Assembly: GCA_942491145.1 (NCBI GenBank)
Contig: CALOBC010000017.1
Span: 806,001 to 870,000, forward strand
DNA: 64,000 nucleotides
Direction: 5' to 3'
DNA from: CAXQUZ01 sp942491145
GTDB taxonomy: Bacteria; Myxococcota_A; UBA796; UBA2385
Position numbers and translations under genes: made by a program. Below are positions 40,277 through 47,378 of this stretch, piece by piece. Every line of letters starts with the position of its first letter. Position 1 is the stretch's first letter. The notes below the pieces were generated by a model, which had not been told where the DNA came from, ran no database searches, and saw only the letters and a list, made by a program, of their open reading frames with translations.

Positions 40277-40408
40277 ACACACCTCGACTGGGGGGGAGCG
40301 GGGGACAGGGGCGCCGGGGGCCGAGAGGGGGCGCGGCCGGCGACCGGTTGCCTCTGGGAGCTATCGGGCGATGGGGCTCGTGGCATGCCGCGTGGCAAGG
40401 ACTGACCC

Positions 40409-41494
40409 TCAGCGGCGCCCCGTGCTCTGGGCCAGTGCTTCTTGGAAGATCCGGTCACATGCTCGGCGCTGAGCTCGGGCATCTCGGGCGAGGACCAGCT
40501 GGCCTCGCGCACGATGGAGGTTGTGGGCACCCACGGCAGGGAACCGCTGGCGGTCCTCTTTGAAGTAGTTGTTGAGCAAGGCATCCCGCGCAAACCGAGC
40601 GGCGAGCTCGAGGCAGATCCGCTCCAGTCCGCCCACCAGCGCGCTGGCCTCATCGGGGTGGAGCGTTGGGGCGTGGTCCAGAAACCCGGCGGCGCTGGCG
40701 GCGAAGCGCTCGAGATCAACCCGGGCCGCGTCGGGGTCGTCCTCGCCAGCCGGGTTGCACCAGGATCGCCATGCGTCTCCGAGCTCGCAGTCGAGGGACT
40801 GGGGACCGACCGTGTCCAGGTCGATCATGCAGATGCCGGTGTCATCGCCCGTGGAGAAGCGGATGTTGGAGATCTTCGGATCGCCGTGGCAAGTGCGCTG
40901 AGGGAGGGTGGTGCTGCCCGCCCAGGTCGACCACCGCTCCAGCACCTCGGCGGCGACGGGCTCGACCGATGCAAACAGCGGGTGGTCGTGGCTGGACCGA
41001 AGTGCCGACTCGAGCTCGTCCATCCGCGCTGTCGTGTCGTGGATCTGGCGGACCGGCGCGACCCGCACGGGATCCCAAGAGTGCAGCGCATTGTGGAAAC
41101 GGCCCAGTGTGGATCCGGCGGCGTATGCAAGTGCTGCGCTGTCGACTCGGTGCACTGTGCGTCCGGGCACCCAACTCAGCACCCGCCAGCAGCCGCCGCC
41201 AGGATCGTCCACCCAGAGCTCACCGTCCTGGGTTCTCAGCACCCTCGGTGTGACCAGTCCCTGGCTGGCCAAGTGGGACGTGACCGCGTCGATGTCGTGG
41301 TTCACGGCCGCCGGGAAGATCGGGTTGAGCCACTGAAGGGCGGCGATGCTCGGTGCCCCCACCACAAAAGTTTGGTTGATCAGGCCGCCATCTGGCAATG
41401 GGCGGATCGGCGTCGAACCAAACCAGCGGTGGCTGACTTGGGCCGAGGGAAGCGCAGGCGCTGGTGGCGCTGCGTTCGGATGGGTGTTGGACAT
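40409..41494 (-). CDS. NahK-like aminoglycoside-phosphotransferase-fold sugar kinase
   Basis: 361 residues from ATG 41494. APH fold: N-terminal lobe with G-G-L-I-N-Q-T-F, catalytic loop C-H-G-D-P-K-I-S-N-I-R-F and metal site M-I-D-L-D-T-V-G-P. The I-D-L-D-T-V signature plus the early L-Q-W-L-N segment resemble N-acetylhexosamine 1-kinases more than drug-resistance enzymes. Likely phosphorylates a sugar at C1 for nucleotide-sugar salvage. Divergent from the Pal-like gene, 319 bp apart. Substrate specificity is inference. Confidence 0.75.
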   Translation of the reverse strand: MSNTHPNAAPPAPALPSAQVSHRWFGSTPIRPLPDGGLINQTFVVGAPSIAALQWLNPIFPAAVNHDIDAVTSHLASQGLVTPRVLRTQDGELWVDDPGGGCWRVLSWVPGRTVHRVDSAALAYAAGSTLGRFHNALHSWDPVRVAPVRQIHDTTARMDELESALRSSHDHPLFASVEPVAAEVLERWSTWAGSTTLPQRTCHGDPKISNIRFSTGDDTGICMIDLDTVGPQSLDCELGDAWRSWCNPAGEDDPDAARVDLERFAASAAGFLDHAPTLHPDEASALVGGLERICLELAARFARDALLNNYFKEDRQRFPAVGAHNLHRARGQLVLARDARAQRRACDRIFQEALAQSTGRR

Positions 41495-41813
41495 CGGGGC
41501 CTCGTGCAGGGCGGGTCGGAGCGCCGGTTGCCGAAGGTGGCGCGACCGGCGAAGATGCCGTTGATTCGCGTGTTGTCGCGTGTTGGGCTTCGTCGCTGGG
41601 GGCGCCTGCCGTCGGCGGGTGGGCACTGGGTGAGCCTGAGGATCCGCTATCCCGCAAGGGGGCGGCCGAGGGCCCTGTGCGCCGGGGGGACCAGCCCGGA
41701 ATCGCGGTCTTCGGGGCGGGTCCGAGATCTGGCATTTTTTTTTGTGGGGGGCAGATGACGAGCGCAGTTCTCGATTTCTTGGTATGAGGCGGGCGTTCTC
41801 TCGGAGGTACCCC
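41495..41813. other. divergent NahK-like/Pal-like intergenic region
   Basis: 319 bp. It contains nine consecutive T (41735-41743) followed by GTGGGGGG, an odd low-complexity patch. It must hold promoters for both flanking genes; no clear pair recognised. Confidence 0.4.
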
Positions 41814-42344
41814 ATGAACCACAGCGCGCTCCGGCTCGCCGGTATCGCACTGATGGTGGCTGTGGTCGGGTGCAAGAAACCTGCACCGCCCCCCCCGCCA
41901 CCGCCGCCGCCACCCCCACCCCCCCCGCCGCCGCCACCGCCGCCGCCGCCGCCGCCTGTCCAAAAGGCTGCTGATTCTCTGCGGAAGGTCTACTTCGACT
42001 ACGACTCTGCTTCCCTCACGGGCGGCACCAAGTCTGCGTTGTCGGACACCGCACGGATTCTCAAGGAAAACAACGGCGTCAAGCTCGAACTGCAGGGTCA
42101 CTGCGACGAGCGCGGCACAACGTCCTACAACATGGGTCTTGGTGAACGGCGCGCACGCGCAGTCTACCGCTACCTCGTTGACCAGGGTGTTGCTTCGAGC
42201 CGTCTGAAGACCGTGTCCTACGGTGAAGAGCGCCCCAGCGCATCCGGTGCTTATGAGTCCGCATGGAGTCAGAATCGCCGCGCTGAGTTCCGCGTTTCCT
42301 ACAAGGAAAGCACGGAAAACGTGAAGGGCTCGACCGACCGATAG
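41814..42344 (+). CDS. Pal/OmpA-domain lipoprotein with 24-residue polyproline
   Basis: 176 residues from ATG 41814 with GGAGGT 5 nt upstream. Lipobox L-M-V-A-V-V-G-C (Cys20) marks a lipoprotein. Then K-K-P-A and 24 consecutive prolines (41886-41957), then an OmpA/Pal peptidoglycan-binding domain: V-Y-F-D-Y-D-S-A, L-Q-G-H-C-D-E-R-G-T, L-G-E-R-R-A-R-A-V, S-Y-G-E-E-R-P. It tethers the outer membrane to the wall. The proline run would form a rigid helix about 7 nm long, and its translation should depend on EF-P. Not in a tol operon. Two hairpins follow. Confidence 0.9.
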   Translation: MNHSALRLAGIALMVAVVGCKKPAPPPPPPPPPPPPPPPPPPPPPPPPVQKAADSLRKVYFDYDSASLTGGTKSALSDTARILKENNGVKLELQGHCDERGTTSYNMGLGERRARAVYRYLVDQGVASSRLKTVSYGEERPSASGAYESAWSQNRRAEFRVSYKESTENVKGSTDR

Positions 42345-42352
42345 CTGATTGT

Positions 42353-42384
42353 CTTCTGAGTGCTTTGCAATCAGCATTCAGAAG
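42353..42384 (+). repeat. inverted repeat directly after the Pal-like gene
   Basis: CTTCTGAGTGC (42353-42363) and GCATTCAGAAG (42374-42384) pair over 11 bp with one G-T pair and a 10-nt loop. It begins 9 nt after the stop and has no T-tract; possibly an mRNA 3'-end stabiliser ahead of the terminator. Confidence 0.55.
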
Positions 42385-42404
42385 CCCTCGAGCAGGCGAG
42401 TGTG

Positions 42405-42444
42405 AACCGGTTCCTCCGCAAGGTGGAGCCGGTTTCTGTTTCTT
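42405..42444 (+). terminator. intrinsic terminator of the Pal-like gene
   Basis: AACCGG..CTCC (42405-42416) pairs with GGAG.CCGGTT (42425-42434), followed by a T-rich stretch (TTTCTGTTTCTT). Confidence 0.75.
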
Positions 42445-42570
42445 GGTGTGTGCAGTCCGCCGAAGCTTGGCGCCGAAGCGTGGCGCCGCGCGGGCAGCCC
42501 ATGGTCCTGAACCGAAGACCCATGCACTGCGGCCACTCCCAAGTTCAAAGCTGTGGGGTTGCCCCCGGCT

Positions 42571-44058
42571 TCAGGGCGTGCTGTAGCGGTCTTCTGCCGG
42601 TCGCTTGCCCTTGGCCACCTGGCTCCGGCCGGTGGCGGCCAGCTGCTCCAGCAAGCGCCACACAAGCACGGCGTCAAGGTCGAGCGCTCGTGCGAGCTGA
42701 CCTGCCGTTTGCCCCTCCGCGGCCAGGGCCTGCGCCACCGTGAACAGCGCGCTAAGGGCACCCTTCGCGGCCAGCTTGCCAGCCTCCACCCCGGGCTGGT
42801 CATAGGCGTTGATGCCCAAGAGCTCGGCATAGAGGCCGGTTGCTCGCTCAAACAGGGCAATGAGAGCCCCGAGGGAGCGGGCGGAGGTGTCGGGCAGTCG
42901 CAGGGTCAGGGAGGGCCGCTGGGCTTGACGCAGTGCGGCACGGGTGCCCAAGAGGAAGCCCAGCAAGTGGTCGTCGGCAAAGGTCCCCTCGTCGCTTGCG
43001 ATGCGGGGGCCCTGGGCGGTCGTCTCGACAAAGTGCACGAAGCAGTCGTCCCGGCCATCGCGGACTTGCTGCACAAAGGCGTGCTGGTCGGTCGAGCCTT
43101 TGTTGCCGTAGACGGTGAGTCCCTGGTGGACCACGGCGCCGGTGCGATCGGTGCGCTTGCCGATGGACTCCATGATGAGCTGTTGCAGGTAGCGGCCGAC
43201 GAGGTGCAGCCGGTCGCGGTAGGGCAGGACCACGAGAGCACGGTCACCGCGGCCATTCCCGGCGGTGTGCCAGGCCCGGGCGAGGGCGAGAGCAAGGTTG
43301 GCCTCACCACGGCTGCGCGTCGCGACATCGGCGGCGGCAGCACCGGCCACCAGCGCCTTCCAGTCCCAGCCCATCAGCTTCATCAGCGTGAGGCCCACCG
43401 GTCCGGTCACGCTGGTGCGTCCACCGACCCAGTCCCACACCGGAAGGACGGCACGCCAGGGGTCGGCCGCATGGGTGGCCTCGAGGTGGAGCCGGGATCC
43501 CTCGCCGGTGATGGCAATGGCGCAGGGACCAAAGCGAACGCCAGCCCGCGCCCAGTGGGCCTGCGCCGCCAGCATGGCATTGCGCGTCTCGACAGTGCCG
43601 CCGCTCTTGGAGACCACAACCACGCGTGTGGAGGCGGGCTTGAGTCCGCTCAGCGTCCGCGCAAATCCCTCGGGATCGGTGTTGTCGAGGAAGCTCAGCG
43701 TTGGCTCTCCCGGTCCAGCGAGGCACCCCGCGAGGAGCTGGGGGCCCAGCGCCGACCCGCCGATGCCAATCCACAGGACATGGTCGAAGCCGTCGGTGTC
43801 CAGGGCATCGATGCGTGCCCAAGCGTCCCGGATCGCAGCAGTCTGAGACGGGTCGGGCGCCAGCTCGGGCGCCCGCAGCCAGTAGTGGCCAACTTGCCTC
43901 TGTTCATCAATGTTTGCGATGGCCCCGGCCTCGATTGCGGCCATCGCGGAGAGCGCGGCTTCGCAGGAGTCGCCGGGCCACGGTGGGGCGTCGGTGAGGT
44001 CCAACACAAGGCCGGTGCGGGGCTCACGAAGCACCGACTGATCCCATCGGGTGGTCAT
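42571..44058 (-). CDS. pgi: glucose-6-phosphate isomerase
   Basis: 495 residues from ATG 44058. Interconverts glucose- and fructose-6-phosphate. SIS-fold signatures: I-G-I-G-G-S-A-L-G-P, D-N-T-D-P-E-G-F, V-S-K-S-G-G-T-V-E-T, and the catalytic region Y-G-N-K-G-S-T-D-Q-H-A-F-V-Q. Shorter than enterobacterial Pgi (about 550) but usual for many bacteria. Its ATG overlaps the stop of the MaoC-type gene (ATGA), so the two are translated together. Confidence 0.95.
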   Translation of the reverse strand: MTTRWDQSVLREPRTGLVLDLTDAPPWPGDSCEAALSAMAAIEAGAIANIDEQRQVGHYWLRAPELAPDPSQTAAIRDAWARIDALDTDGFDHVLWIGIGGSALGPQLLAGCLAGPGEPTLSFLDNTDPEGFARTLSGLKPASTRVVVVSKSGGTVETRNAMLAAQAHWARAGVRFGPCAIAITGEGSRLHLEATHAADPWRAVLPVWDWVGGRTSVTGPVGLTLMKLMGWDWKALVAGAAAADVATRSRGEANLALALARAWHTAGNGRGDRALVVLPYRDRLHLVGRYLQQLIMESIGKRTDRTGAVVHQGLTVYGNKGSTDQHAFVQQVRDGRDDCFVHFVETTAQGPRIASDEGTFADDHLLGFLLGTRAALRQAQRPSLTLRLPDTSARSLGALIALFERATGLYAELLGINAYDQPGVEAGKLAAKGALSALFTVAQALAAEGQTAGQLARALDLDAVLVWRLLEQLAATGRSQVAKGKRPAEDRYSTP

Positions 44059-44921
44059 CGCAGCTCCGCGACGCCGTGGCTGATCACCGGCTGGCCAGCG
44101 GCGTTGAGTACGGTGAACCTCAGCTCTGTGTCGGAGACCTGCCACACATGGGTGGCCAGCTTGCTGCCATTGAACACCGGGCGGGTCCACCGCACCGACA
44201 AGCGTCGCAGCCGGGCGGCCTGCCCGTGGAACTGGTGTTGGATGAGGCCCGCACCGGTCATGGCCATGGTGCACAGGCCCTGAAGGATGACGTCCGGCAA
44301 CCCGGCTTGCTGTGCGACCGCGGGGTCGATGTGGATGGGGTTGCGGTCGAGTGAGGCCTCGCCGTATCGGTGGGACTGGTCCGCATCGACGGTCCACTCC
44401 AGCACCCGGTCCGCCGGACGGTCGGGCGCACTCTGGTCCGGACCAGGGGCGCGCTTGCCGCGACCGGGCTCTCCGACCATCTGGTCCCGAATGAAGAACA
44501 GCGTGCGGGCCTCGATGGCGGCGGTTCCTTCCACAAAGCCAATGAGCAGGGCCTCCACGACCAGACCCTTGGACTTCTGCTCGACATGGCTGAGCCGGCC
44601 ACGCATGTGGACCAGGTCGCCGGGGCGCAGCGGTCGGTGGATGGTCACGTCGTGCTCACCGTGCAGCAGCTTGAGCATGTCGAGACCCAGCGCTGGGTCT
44701 TCCATGACGTCGAAGAGCAGGTCCCGCATGAGCCGGACGTGCAGCATCGGCGGCGCGATGGACTCGGGCCCGTAGTAGGCCTCGGTGCGGTCGTTGGTCG
44801 CGGCGGCGTACGTGTGCCCAAGGGCGGCGTCGACGGCGGCGACACCACGGTCCCAGGTCTTGCCCTGCTCCCAGATCTCAAAGATGGTGCGGGCGGGCGA
44901 TGGGGGGGCCGTTGGGGTCAC
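44055..44921 (-). CDS. MaoC-type double hot-dog (enoyl-CoA) hydratase
   Basis: 288 residues from GTG 44921, with GGAG 5 nt upstream; the long open frame beyond is noncoding. Two hot-dog domains: an N-terminal FAS1-dehydratase-like half and a C-terminal MaoC half with the hydratase motif D-R-N-P-I-H-I-D (about residue 200), in which Asp and His are catalytic. Likely hydrates an enoyl-CoA or beta-oxidation intermediate. The tight coupling to pgi is odd metabolically. Diverges from the M50-like gene. Confidence 0.82.
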   Translation of the reverse strand: MTPTAPPSPARTIFEIWEQGKTWDRGVAAVDAALGHTYAAATNDRTEAYYGPESIAPPMLHVRLMRDLLFDVMEDPALGLDMLKLLHGEHDVTIHRPLRPGDLVHMRGRLSHVEQKSKGLVVEALLIGFVEGTAAIEARTLFFIRDQMVGEPGRGKRAPGPDQSAPDRPADRVLEWTVDADQSHRYGEASLDRNPIHIDPAVAQQAGLPDVILQGLCTMAMTGAGLIQHQFHGQAARLRRLSVRWTRPVFNGSKLATHVWQVSDTELRFTVLNAAGQPVISHGVAELR

Positions 44922-45038
44922 GAGGGCTCCGGCAGGGGGAAGTGCAGTGGCGGCTCGGGGCAGTGTATCCGAGGCGTGGCGGGCCACTGGGGTGCGGGCG
45001 GACCGCGCATCGGGCACGCTGTCGCCGAGGTTCTGCAC

Positions 45039-46226
45039 TTGGCCATTGTCGACACGATTCACGCTGCCCTTCCGCTCCTCTGGCTGGCCTGCTGGGTGCC
45101 CCTTGTGGCCTTGATTCACGAGGTGGGCCACGCCGTGTGCGCCCGGCCGGCCGGGTACCGGGTCAGCAGCTTTGGTGTGGGGCGGGGACGGCCGCTGCTC
45201 CGTGTGAAGAGTCCCTCTGGCACGGTGTTCTGGGTGGGTGCATTGTTCTTCGCTGGTGGGGCTTGTGTGGCCGTGCCGGCGCGCCCTCCCGGAGGCCCTC
45301 GCTCGGCGCTCTTTCATGCGGGTGGCGTCATTGCCCAGCTGGTGCTGGCAGTGGTGCTGATGGCGCTGCCGGACTGGTGGTGGGTGGGCCCGATCCTCCA
45401 CTTCAACACCCTGGTGGCGGTCTGGAATTTGGTGCCATGGCGTTTTGGTGCCATGGCGAGCGACGGATGGTGGTTGCTGCGGTGGTTTGCGGGGTCTGGG
45501 GCGAGCGCTGCCCCGTTGTTTGCCCAGCGAGAGCCGATCACCGGCATGGTGGCCTTTGAGACCCGTGTGGGCGCACCCCTGGGCCAGACCAGCGGCCAGC
45601 TGATGCTGGGCTGGCTCGACCTGCTCACCGGTCACGATCCGGACGGGGTGTGCCTGCCCGACGTGGTGGTGGACAGCCCGGAGCTTGTGGGGCTGCGCAC
45701 GGTGCTGGAAGCCGATCGCCACCGGCGGGCGGGGCGACCGGCGCGGGCCCTGCATGACCTGCTGAAGGTGTCGTTGCCCAACTTGGAGCTGGAAGACCAA
45801 GCGGCACTCGTGAAGGCCCGCGCATGGCTGGCGCTGGGGGACACGGTGCGGGCCCGAAGGGTCGCCTCTCAGCTCGCTGGTGTGGAGGGCGCCCACGGCG
45901 ATGAGGCCCAGACTCTCGCCCTCGACATTGCCCTCAAAGAGGGTGATCTCGCCGAGATCGAGGCCACCGGATCGCGCTTGTCCGCCCGGCTCTCGGGCCC
46001 CTTGCGCTGGCGGCGGCTCGATCCCGTCGCAGCGGTGCTCGCGCTGTACGCGGCTGGCGAAGCGCTGGAGGACCATGCTGCGTGGCGGGATCAGGCGTCA
46101 TGGCTGGCGGAGTCGCTGGTGGGCGCCGCGGTCCACGCGGATTGGGTGCCGCTGGAGGCCGCCCTGGCGCCTTGCTTCATGTCCGGTTCGGGACTGCCAG
46201 CTCTCGAATCCGCATCTCGAGAATGA
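45039..46226 (+). CDS. M50-like membrane metalloprotease with helical-repeat C-terminus
   Basis: 395 residues from TTG 45039 (GAGG 8 nt upstream); GTG 44976 in the same frame is an alternative adding 21 residues. The zinc motif H-E-V-G-H follows the first membrane helix and a second motif N-L-V-P-W-R-F-G-A-M-A-S-D-G fits the M50 N-x-x-P...D-G site, so the catalytic residues are present. Four or so membrane helices in the first 160 residues, then ~220 residues of Ala/Leu-rich helices that look like TPR repeats. Substrate unknown; possibly a stripped-down site-2 protease. Overlaps its convergent neighbour by 50 bp. Confidence 0.72.
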   Translation: MAIVDTIHAALPLLWLACWVPLVALIHEVGHAVCARPAGYRVSSFGVGRGRPLLRVKSPSGTVFWVGALFFAGGACVAVPARPPGGPRSALFHAGGVIAQLVLAVVLMALPDWWWVGPILHFNTLVAVWNLVPWRFGAMASDGWWLLRWFAGSGASAAPLFAQREPITGMVAFETRVGAPLGQTSGQLMLGWLDLLTGHDPDGVCLPDVVVDSPELVGLRTVLEADRHRRAGRPARALHDLLKVSLPNLELEDQAALVKARAWLALGDTVRARRVASQLAGVEGAHGDEAQTLALDIALKEGDLAEIEATGSRLSARLSGPLRWRRLDPVAAVLALYAAGEALEDHAAWRDQASWLAESLVGAAVHADWVPLEAALAPCFMSGSGLPALESASRE

Positions 46227-47214
46227 GCGCACCGATCAGCCAGCGATCGGCTTCCAGACGGCGCTGCCAGCGGGCTTGAACCAGGAACTGCGCGTTCGCT
46301 GCGTCCGAGGCCGCCAAGTCCATCACGAGCTTCTGGCGTGCGCTGGACGCAAATGGCACCTCGAGGGTCAGGCCGTCGGTGCCCGCGCTGATGATGCGGG
46401 CTTCGGCCACCTCGATGGCTTGCCGACCGCGCTGGGCCCCCTTGCGGATGAGCGCGGGCCAGCCCAGCTGTTGGTCGGGCATGCCATGCACACGGGAGAG
46501 GGTCGACGGCGCGGTCTCGGCGTTGGCTTGGGGCCGGGGGGCCACTTGCTCCCGCAGATGAGACAGTGCGAGAAATCGCTCCAGTGCGCTCTTTCCGCCG
46601 CCTGCAAGCAGGGCGTCCCGCTCGGCGAGGTAGCGCCGTAGGTTCTCAAGCCAAGCCTCGATGCACTCCGGCACGCCTTCCTGGGGCCGAGGCACCATCA
46701 GCGGGGGGAAGTCGTCGTGGCGGGGCGCTGGCGGTGGGGGTTGGCGCACCGGCGCGTCGCGGACGTCCCGGGGGACCGGGGGGCCGCGACGGCGCATGGA
46801 GATGGGGCTCACGCTGGAGGGCACCGCGGTGGGGTTGCTCCGTTGCCGTCCCTTCAAGTCGTTGAGGCTGTCCCGCTCGCGGCGCAGGCGCTTGATTCGC
46901 CGGGCGACCGCGATGGGGAGGGCGGCAAAGCTGACCAAGTCTTCGGCGCCAGACTTGATCCAGGCCATCCGCTCCGCTGGGGTGGGCTCGTGGGGGGACG
47001 CCGCGATGACCGGACTGCCGACAAGGCCGCTTGGCAGGCGGTCGAAGGCCCCCGTGCCGACGGTGCTGCAGATGGCCACCAAGTCGACCCGGCGATGAGC
47101 TTCACCCACCACACGCGCCACTGCCGCGAGATTCTCGGCCAGCTCAGCTGGCGGAGGATCTCCGATCCAGGCGAGGGTGGGCTGGTGGAGGTTGTCTTGA
47201 GTGGTGGGGGGCAT
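46177..47214 (-). CDS. unknown protein, receiver-like N-terminus and possible PilZ-like C-terminus
   Basis: 345 residues from ATG 47214; a GTG at 47223, nearer to AAGGA, could add three residues. Residues about 12-110 alternate strands and helices like a response-regulator receiver (T-L-A-W-I-G-D ... V-D-L-V-A-I-C-S-T ... G-A-E-D-L-V-S-F), but the phospho-Asp context is not convincing. A basic, Pro-rich linker follows (about 120-190). The last ~90 residues (G-L-T-L-E-V-P-F ... A-R-W-Q-R-R) weakly resemble a PilZ barrel. A regulatory role is inference; no exact family. Confidence 0.5.
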   Translation of the reverse strand: MPPTTQDNLHQPTLAWIGDPPPAELAENLAAVARVVGEAHRRVDLVAICSTVGTGAFDRLPSGLVGSPVIAASPHEPTPAERMAWIKSGAEDLVSFAALPIAVARRIKRLRRERDSLNDLKGRQRSNPTAVPSSVSPISMRRRGPPVPRDVRDAPVRQPPPPAPRHDDFPPLMVPRPQEGVPECIEAWLENLRRYLAERDALLAGGGKSALERFLALSHLREQVAPRPQANAETAPSTLSRVHGMPDQQLGWPALIRKGAQRGRQAIEVAEARIISAGTDGLTLEVPFASSARQKLVMDLAASDAANAQFLVQARWQRRLEADRWLIGALILEMRIRELAVPNRT

Positions 47215-47378
47215 TGCCGGCACGTCTTCCTTGCCGCGGCTGCGTTCCAGGCGACCGATAGAGTCGGATAGTACACACTGCGAAGGCCAAGGGTGGCTGG
47301 CGGCCCGTCGGTCGCTCGGCCTCAGGTGTCCCGAACCACGAGTCAAGACCGCTCTGGCTTGCCTGAATCGACGATGGA

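Noticed and set aside
41735..41743. Nine T as a possible terminator tract
   Set aside because: No convincing stem precedes it on the plus strand and no gene on that strand ends nearby; recorded only as a low-complexity patch.
41742..41813. Upstream extension of the Pal-like gene
   Set aside because: The ATG at 41814 has GGAGGT and begins a proper lipoprotein signal; the extension adds implausible residues.
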